From Flagellimonas maritima (lineage in GTDB: Bacteria; Bacteroidota; Bacteroidia; Flavobacteriales; Flavobacteriaceae): a DNA stretch of 64,000 nucleotides. The translations under genes were made by a program, and so were the position numbers. Location of the stretch: positions 744,001 through 808,000 of the forward strand of contig NZ_CP030104.1 of NCBI RefSeq assembly GCF_003269425.1, in the 5' to 3' direction. The notes beneath the pieces are model-generated. The model was not told the origin of the DNA and did not search any database. It was given only the letters and a program-made list of their open reading frames with translations. Below, in pieces: positions 49,382 to 61,604 of the stretch; the first letter of the stretch is position 1, and each line of letters opens with the position of its first letter.

Positions 49382-50818
49382 ATGAGTCAGTTTAACATAG
49401 ACGAGGACATAGAGGAAATTGCAGGCGGCGAATTCGAAAGAGCACCAGTTCCATCGAAAAAACGGAAAGGATGGAAGAGTTTCTTGGGAATGTATGCCGG
49501 CGAACACGCGGCTGGAACCGAGTTTATGATCGGACCTCTATTCCTAACAGCTGGTGTAAGTGCCTTTGATCTAATAGTTGGACTATTGATTGGCAACCTT
49601 TTAGCCGTTCTAAGTTGGCGTTTTCTCACAGCAGAAATTGCGACAAAATATCGATTGACCCTATATTACCATTTAGAAAAAATTTGTGGTAAAAAACTGG
49701 TTACAGGTTATAATCTAGCCAACGGTATTCTTTTTTGTTTTTTGGCGGGATCTATGATTACCGTTTCCGCTACCGCTGTAGGGATTCCCTTTGCTATTGA
49801 AATGCCGCGATTGTCGGACACCATGCCTAACGGAGTTACGTGGATACTTATTGTTGTTGCTATTGGGGCAGTGATTTCTTTGATTGCCGCGCGTGGCTAT
49901 GACACAGTCTCCAAAGCTGCCAATTGGATGTCACCTTCGATTGTAATCGCTTTCTTGGCATGTGGAATAGTTGCACTAAATCAGTTAGGAGTAAAAAGTT
50001 TTACCGATTTTTGGAATATTTGGGGTTCGGGCTCAGAGCCTTTTCCAGGACAGATAAAATATACTTTTTGGCATGTGGTGTTATGGTCATGGTTCGCGAA
50101 TGCTGCTATGCATATTGGGATGTCCGATCTTTCTGTTTTTCGGTTTTCAAAAAAAGCAAGTTCGGGATGGACCACTGCCGCTGGTATGTACGTAGGCCAC
50201 TATATGGCCTGGATAGCAGCAGCCTTACTTTATGCGGTATATTTAAGGACTCCCGAGGCACAGGCATTCCTTTCCAATGGGGAAGCTCCACCCGTGGCTC
50301 CGGGACCATTGGCCAACAATGCTATAGGTATTTTTGGATTGATTGCTGTAGTATTGGCAGGCTGGACCACCGCCAATCCAACAATTTACAGGGCTGGATT
50401 GGCATTTCAGGCCATTATTCCCAAGGTATCCACTTTTTGGGTCACCATAATTGCAGGGACAGTGGCAACTATTGCCGGAATTTTTCCTGCATTTGCGATG
50501 AAGCTTTTAGGCTTTGTCGCTCTCTATGGATTCATTTTGGCACCTTTTGGAGCCATAATCGTATTTGAACATTTTTTCGCAAAGCGCTTTGGAATTCAAT
50601 CCTTTTATGCAGAATTGACAAAAGTGTCCTTTAACGTATCCGTACTATTGGCTTGGGGTATCAGCTTTGGAATATTCTATACAATATCCGAAGTATTTGA
50701 TGTTTTTCTTTCCTTTGTCACGCTACCCGCTTGGTTATGTTGTGGAGCATTATATCTAATCTTCAGTAAAATATTCCAGAGTAAACAAACTAAACGGATA
50801 CAGGAGAGTACAGGATAA
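49382..50818 (+). CDS. NCS1-type (purine-cytosine permease-like) membrane transporter
   Basis: The 478-residue protein has about twelve membrane segments, GTEFMIGPLFLTAGVSAFDL near the N-terminus and WTTANPTIYRAG in the middle, as in cytosine/purine permease-like transporters of the NCS1 family. NCS1 members usually carry nucleobases, hydantoins or vitamins, so its place between lactate dehydrogenase and GH2 in a rhamnose/galactose operon is odd. It may carry a sugar or acid of this pathway. The substrate is unknown. Its last codons include a regulon motif. Confidence 0.85.
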   Translation: MSQFNIDEDIEEIAGGEFERAPVPSKKRKGWKSFLGMYAGEHAAGTEFMIGPLFLTAGVSAFDLIVGLLIGNLLAVLSWRFLTAEIATKYRLTLYYHLEKICGKKLVTGYNLANGILFCFLAGSMITVSATAVGIPFAIEMPRLSDTMPNGVTWILIVVAIGAVISLIAARGYDTVSKAANWMSPSIVIAFLACGIVALNQLGVKSFTDFWNIWGSGSEPFPGQIKYTFWHVVLWSWFANAAMHIGMSDLSVFRFSKKASSGWTTAAGMYVGHYMAWIAAALLYAVYLRTPEAQAFLSNGEAPPVAPGPLANNAIGIFGLIAVVLAGWTTANPTIYRAGLAFQAIIPKVSTFWVTIIAGTVATIAGIFPAFAMKLLGFVALYGFILAPFGAIIVFEHFFAKRFGIQSFYAELTKVSFNVSVLLAWGISFGIFYTISEVFDVFLSFVTLPAWLCCGALYLIFSKIFQSKQTKRIQESTG

Positions 50819-50819
50819 G
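50798..50819 (+). promoter_or_regulatory. Regulon motif before the second GH2
   Basis: ATACAGGAGAGTACAGGATA contains two TACAGGA units. It overlaps the final codons and stop of the permease gene and lies about 32 bases before the GH2 start, so the GH2-galK-galT part probably has its own regulated promoter inside the operon. Confidence 0.6.
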
Positions 50820-50829
50820 CATTCGTTAA

Positions 50830-54093
<3,264 letters not shown>

Positions 54094-54104
54094 TATTACA
54101 AAAA

Positions 54105-54275
54105 GTGAATATAAGTATAGTTTTCTCTTTAGGTATTGTTTTATTGATAGGAAATAAAGCCTACCGACAAGTCTACACCAAGGATATAGGAATTTACCCT
54201 TTTAAATATATCAGCGTAACGAGCGTATCGATAAGTGCCTTGGTAATTTTTATTTATATACACTTTTCACAATAG
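54105..54275 (+). CDS. Small hypothetical membrane protein or transporter tail
   Basis: A GTG at 54105 starts 56 codons with two hydrophobic stretches (ISIVFSLGIVLLIG and VSISALVIFIYI) around a KAYRQVYTKD loop, and its stop lies 1 base before the galK ATG. It could be a genuine small membrane protein or the tail of a lost sugar symporter, of the kind often found before galK in this group. No family was recognised. Confidence 0.35.
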   Translation: MNISIVFSLGIVLLIGNKAYRQVYTKDIGIYPFKYISVTSVSISALVIFIYIHFSQ

Positions 54276-54276
54276 A

Positions 54277-55455
54277 ATGATACTATACGATAAGAATATC
54301 CTCAATACTGTACAAAATGCTTTCAGAGAACGATACGGCGAAGTCTTCAAGTTGATTTTTTCACCAGGAAGAATCAATCTTATTGGCGAACATACCGATT
54401 ATAACGAAGGATTTGTGATGCCTGGCGCAATTGACAAAGGAATTTATTTTGCAATTGCCAAAAATGATCAAGATGTTATAAGACTCCATTCATTGGATTT
54501 GGGTGAGGAAACTGATGTAAAATTGAATGAAGTCCAACCGATTTCCCTGCCGTGGGCAAATTATATTTTGGGGGTGGTTGAAGAATTGCAAAAAGCTCAA
54601 TGTAAAATTTTGGGATTTGATATGGTCTTTGGTGGCGACATTCCGATTGGAGCGGGCCTCTCCTCTTCAGCTGCCTTGGAATGTGGTACTGGATTTGCAC
54701 TGGACCATCTTTTTAATTTAAATCTAGGGAAGTTAGAAATTATCAAAGCGGGACAACAAGCCGAGCACAATTTTGTAGGAGTCCAATGTGGCATAATGGA
54801 TCAATTTGCAAACGTCATGGGAAAGAAAGCCCATTTGATTCAATTGGATTGCAGGTCTTTGGACTATGTTTATTCTCCTTGGGCCATTGAAGGTTATCAG
54901 ATTCTTTTGTGCAACTCGAAGGTCAAACATTCATTGGCGGAATCCCAATACAACCAACGTCGATTGGAATGTGACACAGGAGTCAGAATCTTGCAAAAGA
55001 CCCACCCCGAAGTTAAAAGCTTAAGAAATGTCAGTATTGAAATGTTGGAGCGAATGAAAGTACAATTTTTAGAAGTAATTTTTCAACGCTGTTCCTATGT
55101 CATTGAAGAAAACAAAAGAGTTCTCAAAGCCAGTACAGCACTTAAGGAAGGGCAGGCACTCCAATTGGGGTCATTATTGTATGAATCGCATAAAGGCCTA
55201 TCCGAAAAATATGAAGTTAGCTGTAAAGAATTGGATTTCCTCGTAGATTTGGCCATAGCACATCCAGCAGTTATAGGCGCCCGAATGATGGGTGGTGGTT
55301 TTGGAGGATGTACCATTAATTTGGTAAAAAAATCGGAAATCGAAAAAGTTGCAGAAGAATTTCAAAAAGCTTATTTGGAAGTATATCAAATTCATCTAGA
55401 GTGTTATCAGATACAGTTGACCAACGGCACGCATATCATCAACCAAGAAGTATGA
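54277..55455 (+). CDS. galK: Galactokinase
   Basis: The 392-residue GHMP kinase has SPGRINLIGEHTDYNEG (galactose binding), GDIPIGAGLSSSAALECG (phosphate loop) and GARMMGGGFGGCTIN near the C-terminus. It phosphorylates galactose to galactose-1-phosphate. Its TGA overlaps the galT ATG (ATGA). It is the intact counterpart of the fragment at 17757, and the two proteins are similar but not identical, so they are not a recent duplication. Confidence 0.96.
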   Translation: MILYDKNILNTVQNAFRERYGEVFKLIFSPGRINLIGEHTDYNEGFVMPGAIDKGIYFAIAKNDQDVIRLHSLDLGEETDVKLNEVQPISLPWANYILGVVEELQKAQCKILGFDMVFGGDIPIGAGLSSSAALECGTGFALDHLFNLNLGKLEIIKAGQQAEHNFVGVQCGIMDQFANVMGKKAHLIQLDCRSLDYVYSPWAIEGYQILLCNSKVKHSLAESQYNQRRLECDTGVRILQKTHPEVKSLRNVSIEMLERMKVQFLEVIFQRCSYVIEENKRVLKASTALKEGQALQLGSLLYESHKGLSEKYEVSCKELDFLVDLAIAHPAVIGARMMGGGFGGCTINLVKKSEIEKVAEEFQKAYLEVYQIHLECYQIQLTNGTHIINQEV

Positions 55456-56501
55456 ATCAATTCAATCTACAAGAACATTCACATCGTCGTTATAATCCGC
55501 TAACCGGTGAATGGGTTCAAGTTTCACCCCATCGTGCCAAACGTCCTTGGCAGGGACAAGAGGAAAAGGTAAGTGAAGTTATGCGACCTGATTATGACTC
55601 CAAATGCTATTTGTGCCCCGGCAATACCAGAGCTAACGGCAAGCAAAACCCAAAGTACACGGACACTTTTTCTTTTGTTAATGATTTTGCTGCATTGCAA
55701 CCTGACATCCCCGCGAGTGAAGTTCAGAAAGACTCCTTATTTAGGGCGAAAAGTGAGCGAGGCATATGTAAAGTAATCTGTTTTTCACCAAGGCACGATT
55801 TGACTATTCCTGAAATGGATTTACCCTCCATTAAAGAGGTAATCGATCTCTGGGCACAAGAATATGAAGCCTTGGGAAAATTGGATTACATAAACCATGT
55901 GCAGATCTTTGAGAACAAAGGCTCGGTCATGGGGTGTTCCAACCCTCATCCACATGGACAGATTTGGGCACAGGAATCCATTCCATATAACCCCAAAAAG
56001 AAAGGGAAACAATTGTTAAAGTATTATGAAAAACATAAAAAGTCACTGCTACAAGATTATATTGAAAAGGAGCTGGTTAAGGAAGAACGAATTCTTTTTG
56101 AAAATGAACATTTCGTAGGATTAGTACCCTTCTGGGCAATTTGGCCTTTTGAGGCCATGATTATCAGTAAGCGCCATGTGACCAATATGCTTGGGTTATC
56201 AAAGAATGAACGAATGGCCCTTTCGGAAGCTTATAAAAGGCTCACCATAATGTACGATAATCTGTTTGAAGTATCTTTTCCATATTCCGCTGGGATTCAT
56301 CAAGCTCCTACTGACGGCCAATTATATCCAGAATGGCATTTTCATATGGCTTTTTACCCACCATTACTACGCTCGGCTACGGTTAAAAAGTTTATGGTAG
56401 GTTATGAAATGTTGGCAAATCCCCAACGTGATATTACACCTGAGCAGGCTGCACAAGCACTTAAAGCACTTAGTCTTGTACATTATCATAACAGAAAGTA
56501 A
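55452..56501 (+). CDS. galT: Galactose-1-phosphate uridylyltransferase
   Basis: The 349-residue protein begins at the ATG inside the galK stop; a longer frame from 55401 would overlap galK and is not supported by similarity. CYLCPGNTR supplies the Cys52/Cys55 metal pair and NPHPHGQ the nucleophilic His168. It transfers UMP between glucose and galactose. It is the intact counterpart of the decayed copy at 18303 and, unlike that copy, has no lacI gene behind it. Confidence 0.96.
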   Translation: MNQFNLQEHSHRRYNPLTGEWVQVSPHRAKRPWQGQEEKVSEVMRPDYDSKCYLCPGNTRANGKQNPKYTDTFSFVNDFAALQPDIPASEVQKDSLFRAKSERGICKVICFSPRHDLTIPEMDLPSIKEVIDLWAQEYEALGKLDYINHVQIFENKGSVMGCSNPHPHGQIWAQESIPYNPKKKGKQLLKYYEKHKKSLLQDYIEKELVKEERILFENEHFVGLVPFWAIWPFEAMIISKRHVTNMLGLSKNERMALSEAYKRLTIMYDNLFEVSFPYSAGIHQAPTDGQLYPEWHFHMAFYPPLLRSATVKKFMVGYEMLANPQRDITPEQAAQALKALSLVHYHNRK

Positions 56502-56704
56502 AAAGAGCTACCTAATTTCCTTTGCACCATAAAAAGAACTATTTTAGGAATAACGAATATATTAACAAAACACTCATCTCTATACTAAGAATTATGCTTA
56601 TTGAGGTTTATGTAAGGAATCGAACTTTGTTTTCTAAGAAAAATGCACCTATTCGGTGAGTATATTTTTTGTAATCACTGAAGGTCTTTATTTATAGGGG
56701 TTTT

Positions 56705-56736
56705 GAAAGGCAGGTTCAAGTCCCTCCGGCTCCACA
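56705..56736 (+). pseudogene. Fragment of a tRNA or tmRNA 3' end
   Basis: GGTTCAAGTCC has the T-loop consensus (TTCAAGT) and is followed by CGGCTCCA, as in an acceptor 3' strand, then CA. The T-stem pairs imperfectly (3 of 5). No D-arm, anticodon arm or 5' acceptor strand precedes it. It looks like a duplicated 3' end such as those left at integration sites. Which RNA it came from cannot be decided here. Confidence 0.6.
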
Positions 56737-56767
56737 TCATTCACAACTGTGTTGTGGATAAAAATAT

Positions 56768-56808
56768 AAAAATCCCATCAAGCTCGCTTGTTTGGGATTT
56801 TTGTTTTT
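56768..56808 (+). terminator. Strong Rho-independent terminator
   Basis: AAAAATCCCA at 56768-56777 pairs with TGGGATTTTT at 56793-56802, with CAAG/CTTG extending the stem around CTCG, and a T-run follows. It is 30 bases behind the tRNA-like fragment, as expected if the fragment and terminator moved together from a stable-RNA gene. Confidence 0.8.
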
Positions 56809-57118
56809 AGATATCAAGACTATTTAAAGCCTTAACAGTTGTATATGCAAAATTAAGTAACATCGAATGCATCATAGATTTCAATATATTAATAAGTTAC
56901 AAAAAATATTAATTTATTTTTTTTCCTGACTATTGCAACCTATACTTAATTAAGTCGCTAATAGTATAATTATATATTGTTTCGTCTTTAGTTATTTATA
57001 GGTTCTATACTTCATTTCCAACTTCTAACTTTAAATTTTAAAGGATAAGTATGATTAATAAAGGCCGGCAATACCAAACTTCTAAAGTTTGTTTAAGGTT
57101 ATGAAATTTTAATACTTC

Positions 57119-57495
57119 TTGGTGGGTTTTTTGAATGGCCTCTTCTTTCTTGGTAAGATGGATGCTAATACTCCATCATTACACTTTGCCTTGATTTTAT
57201 CTTCTTTTACCATTTCGGGTAAAGAAAAAGCGCGTTTGAAAGAAGCGAAGCAGCTCTACAGAAACAAGACAAAACTTTTGATTTACACCTGGACCAAATC
57301 CGATGATGGATTAAACGATTATGCCCATAGAGAATGGGGCGGTATGCCAAAAAGTTTCTATCTTCCGAGATAAGAAAAATTCATAGATAAACCGAACACA
57401 AATTTTAATGGGCAAGCTCCAACAGATATAGATTTGGAAAAATGCAATGAGGAGAGTATCAAGGTAGCCAAAGCGATTTTTTTACAAATATAAAA
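57119..57495 (+). pseudogene. Remnant of a GH89 alpha-N-acetylglucosaminidase C-terminus
   Basis: The frame reads YRNKTKLLIYTWTKSDDG, then NDYAHREWGGMPKSFYLPR, a stop, and EKFIDKPNTNFNG. This is the usual C-terminal helical part of GH89 enzymes (typically DYANREWAGLL and FYLPRWEKF), with the Trp of the second motif turned into a stop and a further stop near 57492. The catalytic part is missing. The upstream 57119-57220 section is too eroded to align with confidence. It is a decayed neighbour of the island edge. Confidence 0.7.
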
Positions 57496-57648
57496 ATGGA
57501 AAGAAATGAGTCATATTACACTACCTTTATTAAAATGTTTGAAAATCAACGCTAATTATAAAGACGGGGATTTAAAAGTCAGGGCAATGTTTATTTTCAC
57601 CGAAGAGCTTTTTCCATACCCGTTTACTTCTACTAAAGTAACATTCTA

Positions 57649-58731
57649 TTGAAAACAAATTCCATAACGATACAATCTCCCGGAAGAATCTGTCTTTTTG
57701 GAGACCATCAAGATTATCTGGGGCTTCCTGTAATAGCGTGCGCTATCGATAGATATATCAGGATTATTGGTGAACCGAACCATTCGGATTATCTTAAAAT
57801 CAAGTTTTTGGATTTAGGGAGAACCAGGGATATACCCATCAACAAAATTTTTGATGTTATAGACAAAAGCGATTTTTTTGGGGCAGTACTAAAGTTGCTA
57901 CGAAAAAAGGGCTGTATTCCAGATAAAGGCTACGATATCGAAATCAGGGGCGATGTGCCGATCAATGCAGGGTTGTCCAGCTCTTCCGCATTGGTTGTTG
58001 GCTGGGCAAAATTTTTGGTTCACGCTTTTGGCAAAGCGAAAGACTTTACATCTGCCGACATGGCCCAGATTGCCTACGAAGCAGAAGTTTTGGAACAGGG
58101 CAGCCCTGGCGGTAAAATGGACCAGTACAGTATTGGCATAGGAGATATTATTTATTTGGAAACCGGCGAACACACAAATTTTCAAATTGTAGGTAATGCA
58201 TTGGAAGGCTTGGTAGTAGGAGAATCCGGTATTCCAAAAGATACTTTGGGCCTTTTGGGCAACAGAAAATCACTGGCGCTGGAAGCAATACATTTTTTAA
58301 GCAAGCGTTTCCCTGATTTTGATTTGTCCAAGATAACGAAAAATGAATATAAGGTCTTTGAATCGGTGTTGCACAAAGAACATGCTCCCTATTTTTATGC
58401 TGCGGTACACAACCATATCATTACAAAGAAGGCACTTGGTGAGTTTAAAAAAGGATTGCCGAATATCAAGTATGTTGGTGAGTTGATGAACGAACACCAT
58501 AATATTCTAAAAAATGTTCTGAAAATAACGGTACCTAGAATAGACGATATGATTTTGGCCGCACTAAAAGCAGGTGCATTAGGAGCAAAAATAGTAGGTT
58601 CTGGAGGAGGAGGGAGTATATGTGCCATTGCGCCCAACAATGGCGATGAAGTCGCTGAAGCCATAAAAAATGCAGGTGCGGTAAATGCCTATAAAATTAA
58701 GGTTTCCAAAGGTACAAGAATGACAAGATAA
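57649..58731 (+). CDS. GHMP-family sugar kinase (galactokinase/mevalonate-kinase-like)
   Basis: The 360-residue kinase starts at a TTG (57649), as no ATG fits the conserved N-terminus. SPGRICLFGDHQDYLG replaces the galactokinase GEHTDYN, GDVPINAGLSSSSALVVG is the phosphate loop, and VGSGGGGSICAI the third motif. It therefore phosphorylates C1 of another sugar or a related alcohol rather than galactose itself. It ends 9 bases before a nucleotidyltransferase gene, so a sugar-1-phosphate would be passed on to make a nucleotide sugar. The identity of the sugar is unknown. Confidence 0.85.
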   Translation: MKTNSITIQSPGRICLFGDHQDYLGLPVIACAIDRYIRIIGEPNHSDYLKIKFLDLGRTRDIPINKIFDVIDKSDFFGAVLKLLRKKGCIPDKGYDIEIRGDVPINAGLSSSSALVVGWAKFLVHAFGKAKDFTSADMAQIAYEAEVLEQGSPGGKMDQYSIGIGDIIYLETGEHTNFQIVGNALEGLVVGESGIPKDTLGLLGNRKSLALEAIHFLSKRFPDFDLSKITKNEYKVFESVLHKEHAPYFYAAVHNHIITKKALGEFKKGLPNIKYVGELMNEHHNILKNVLKITVPRIDDMILAALKAGALGAKIVGSGGGGSICAIAPNNGDEVAEAIKNAGAVNAYKIKVSKGTRMTR

Positions 58732-58740
58732 TAAGACGAT

Positions 58741-59613
58741 ATGCACAACAACTTAATAATACTGGCCGGTGGCGCTTCTTCCAGAATGAAAAAAGATAAC
58801 GCCGCCAATAATCTAAGCCAAACGGACATCAAACAAGCCAACTCCCGAAGTAAAGGATTGATAGGTGTAGGTGAACAAGGGCTTCCCTTTTTGCACTATC
58901 TGCTCTATAATGCAAAAATGGCAGGATATAGGAACATTTATATTCTTATTGGCGAAAAGGATACCCATTTTCAGGAAATCTACGGTAAAAAAGTCAAGAA
59001 CAACATCTTTAATGGATTGTCTATTTCATTTGCAAGACAATACGTGCCTGAAGGAAGAACCAAACCTTTTGGTACCGCAGACGCCGTTTACCAGACCTTG
59101 GAACAATTTCCCGAATTGCAAACCAAGGCCTTTACGGTCTGTAACAGCGATAATCTATATTCCGTGGAGGCATTGCGCAAACTCAATGAAACCTCAGCAA
59201 AGCATGCATTGATGGCCTATGATTGTGAATCGCTACTTTATAATCCGGAACGTATATCACGTTTTGCCCTAATGATTATCGATGAAAATCAATTTTTGGT
59301 CGATATCGTAGAAAAACCACCGGTAGACGAAGTCCATAAGTATGAAGATTTTGATGGTAAACTGCGAGTTAGTATGAACATCTTCAAATTCGATGGAAAA
59401 ACATTTTTCACTTACTTGAGAGATTGCCCTGTACATCCTGATAGAAATGAGAAGGAACTGCCTACTGCACTGATGAATATGTTGAATGACGAACCAAAAT
59501 CAATCAAGGCGATTCCAATAGCGGAACACGTACCGGACCTTACCTCAAAACTGGATATTGGGCGAGTGCGTAACTTTTTAGAGAAGGAATATCCCACTGC
59601 ATTGAACTGGTAA
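58741..59613 (+). CDS. Sugar-1-phosphate nucleotidyltransferase
   Basis: The 290-residue protein starts with LIILAGGASSRMKK, the nucleotide-binding loop of this fold. It has KPFGTADAVYQTLEQF (the GTA motif), VCNSDNLYSVEALRKL (metal Asp) and VDIVEKPPVDE. It transfers a nucleotidyl group to a sugar-1-phosphate. Together with the kinase upstream it forms a two-step salvage route for an activated sugar. The base (U, G, C or T) and sugar cannot be read from the sequence. Confidence 0.88.
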   Translation: MHNNLIILAGGASSRMKKDNAANNLSQTDIKQANSRSKGLIGVGEQGLPFLHYLLYNAKMAGYRNIYILIGEKDTHFQEIYGKKVKNNIFNGLSISFARQYVPEGRTKPFGTADAVYQTLEQFPELQTKAFTVCNSDNLYSVEALRKLNETSAKHALMAYDCESLLYNPERISRFALMIIDENQFLVDIVEKPPVDEVHKYEDFDGKLRVSMNIFKFDGKTFFTYLRDCPVHPDRNEKELPTALMNMLNDEPKSIKAIPIAEHVPDLTSKLDIGRVRNFLEKEYPTALNW

Positions 59614-60020
59614 TCTTCTATCACGGATTTTTCAATAAAAAACCGCAGTATTTTATTCCATTGACTTCAGGACTTTACAAATTCTTCTGTCCGCGTGATT
59701 GATATTAAAATGGATAAGCCCGTAACCCCGCTCCATTGGAACGGCTATCTGGATTGGCATGCTATATCCGTTCTATCCAATGGAACTTAATCCATTTAGA
59801 TTTTTCCATTATTGGATATTTTCAAAAACATTAATCTTTTACAATCAGTCAATTATCCAAATTATTTTTCATGCCTAAGGGTTGTCGCAGACCGACATCC
59901 ACTTCTAAAAACACAACGTAACTTATCATCAAAATAGTGCAAAGCAAATCTTGGAACTAAGGGAATTCTTTGAATTTCTATATTCTGGATGTATTGTCTC
60001 GTTTCATTATGCACTGGCGG
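59614..60020. other. Intergenic gap between convergent genes with an inverted repeat
   Basis: These 407 bases hold no gene. TCCATTGGA at 59732-59740 and TCCAATGGA at 59776-59784 form an inverted repeat with the ACGG/CCGT pair inside, giving a large imperfect hairpin. A weaker AT-rich stem at 59624-59645 follows the nucleotidyltransferase and may end its transcript. Confidence 0.5.
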
Positions 60021-61604
60021 TTACCTGAACTCTGACTTTATGTCATCTATCAACCCATTTTCAATCATAGGGATTCTAAACCTATCGGATGATGCATTCT
60101 CATGCTCTTTCTCAAAGATTAGTGCGGCTTTTTTGATGATGTCGGGATGTTTATTCGCGATATTATGTGATTCTGACGGATCAACCTTTAAATTGTACAA
60201 TTCCAGGGTCGGTGTTTCCTTGTCCTTTAAATGTTGCCGCACCACTTTCCAGTCACCCATTCTTATGGCTACCTGACCACCATATTCCGGGTACTCCCAA
60301 AAAAGAAATTCGTGGTCTTTCTGTCCTTCTTTTGCAAGTAGGGTCGGTAGAAAACTTATACCGTCCGAATTGGAAGGTGTTTCATATTCGACTATATCCG
60401 ATAAAGTAGCCATCACATCATATTGAGCCGAAATGTGGTCGGTCTGTGTGTTGGGTTGGATATAACCGGGCCAGGTAGCGATCATCGGAACACGTATACC
60501 ACCTTCATAAACAAATCCCTTAGCCTCTCCATATGCCTCACCAAACTCACCGGAACTATTGAAGAATTTACCATCCGTACCTCCCGAATACGTAACGCCA
60601 TTGTCAGAGCTGAACATAATTAGTGTATTTTCATAAAGCCCCTCTTTTTTTAAGTAATCTATCAATTTACCCACATTTTCATCGAGATAGGAAATCATGG
60701 CCGCATAGGCAGCCCTTGGGTATTGATTTGGAAAATATCCCCGCTGTCCTAGATATGGTTCTTCCGAACCAAACTTTTGCTTGTAATAGTCCACCCATTT
60801 TTGTGGGGCCTGGATGGGGTTATGTGGTATTGGGCTAGCCCAATACATAAAGAACGGCTTGGTTTTGTGACCATCTATAAACATCATCATCTCATCAAAG
60901 ATTAATTTGGGGGTATATTCGTTCAGCCTATACTCTTTGTAACTTTCTGGATTTAATGGGTCCGCACCTTTTTTAAGCTCCTTGCGCGGTGCGATGGTAT
61001 CATTATTCAGGTATACGCGGTTTTCATTTCTGTACAAATGCACGGGATAGTAGGTATGGGCCTGTCTTTGACAATTATATCCATAGAAGAAATCGAACCC
61101 CATTTTGGTCGGAATGCTTTCTGTATGGGGAGCTCCCAATCCCCATTTGCCTACCATGCCGGTGGCATAGCCTCTTTCTTTGAGAAGTTTAGGAAAAAAA
61201 ACCGTTGACTTGGGAACCGGTCGCTGGCCTTCGAGCGTAGAGTCTTTGATTACCGCTCTATAGTTCCAAACATCACCACGTTCCGCCCATTCGTCATTGC
61301 CTCTAATATACGAGTGCCCGGCATGTTTGCCGGTAAGCAACATATACCGGGCGGGAGCACAAACGGGAGCACTGGTATAGTGCTGGGTGAAAATCATGCC
61401 CTCTTTTGCCAAAGCGTCTATATTTGGGGTTTCAATTTTTTCTTGGCCATAGACTCCTAGCTCGCCATAACCCAAATCATCTGCAAGTATATAGATGATA
61501 TTGGGTTTTTCCATTGTTCTTGAGATTTCCTTATTCGATGAATCACAGGAACGAAGCAGTAAAAGGAAAGGGATTAAAAAATAACTGTACTTGAGCATTA
61601 TCAT
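60021..61604 (-). CDS. S1-family sulfatase, long arylsulfatase type
   Basis: The 527-residue lipoprotein (LLLRSC, Cys20) has PNIIYILADDLGYGELGVYG, CAPARYM (Cys82) and SSDNGVTYSGGTDG. The insert between the signature and GKWGLGAPH and the FYGYNCQRQAHTYYPVHLY stretch are typical of the larger arylsulfatase-A-like group of marine bacteria. Its ATG overlaps the stop of the preceding sulfatase (ATGA). Both probably desulfate the same substrate, at different positions. Confidence 0.94.
   Translation of the reverse strand: MIMLKYSYFLIPFLLLLRSCDSSNKEISRTMEKPNIIYILADDLGYGELGVYGQEKIETPNIDALAKEGMIFTQHYTSAPVCAPARYMLLTGKHAGHSYIRGNDEWAERGDVWNYRAVIKDSTLEGQRPVPKSTVFFPKLLKERGYATGMVGKWGLGAPHTESIPTKMGFDFFYGYNCQRQAHTYYPVHLYRNENRVYLNNDTIAPRKELKKGADPLNPESYKEYRLNEYTPKLIFDEMMMFIDGHKTKPFFMYWASPIPHNPIQAPQKWVDYYKQKFGSEEPYLGQRGYFPNQYPRAAYAAMISYLDENVGKLIDYLKKEGLYENTLIMFSSDNGVTYSGGTDGKFFNSSGEFGEAYGEAKGFVYEGGIRVPMIATWPGYIQPNTQTDHISAQYDVMATLSDIVEYETPSNSDGISFLPTLLAKEGQKDHEFLFWEYPEYGGQVAIRMGDWKVVRQHLKDKETPTLELYNLKVDPSESHNIANKHPDIIKKAALIFEKEHENASSDRFRIPMIENGLIDDIKSEFR

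Larger units (their letters stand above)
56502..57118. other. Intergenic debris with tRNA-like fragment and terminator
   Basis: The 617 bases after galT hold no intact gene. CACCTATTCGGTGA at 56645-56658 repeats the core at 16278. A tRNA/tmRNA 3'-end fragment and a strong terminator follow. The remainder is very AT-rich with many stops. I see no complete RNA gene. Confidence 0.6.

Noticed and set aside
55401..55451. Longer start for galT
   Set aside because: It would overlap galK by 55 bases, and similarity to GalT begins at the ATG at 55452.
56502..56736. Complete tRNA or tmRNA gene
   Set aside because: Only the T-loop and 3' acceptor strand are present; no matching 5' strand, D-arm or anticodon arm was found upstream.
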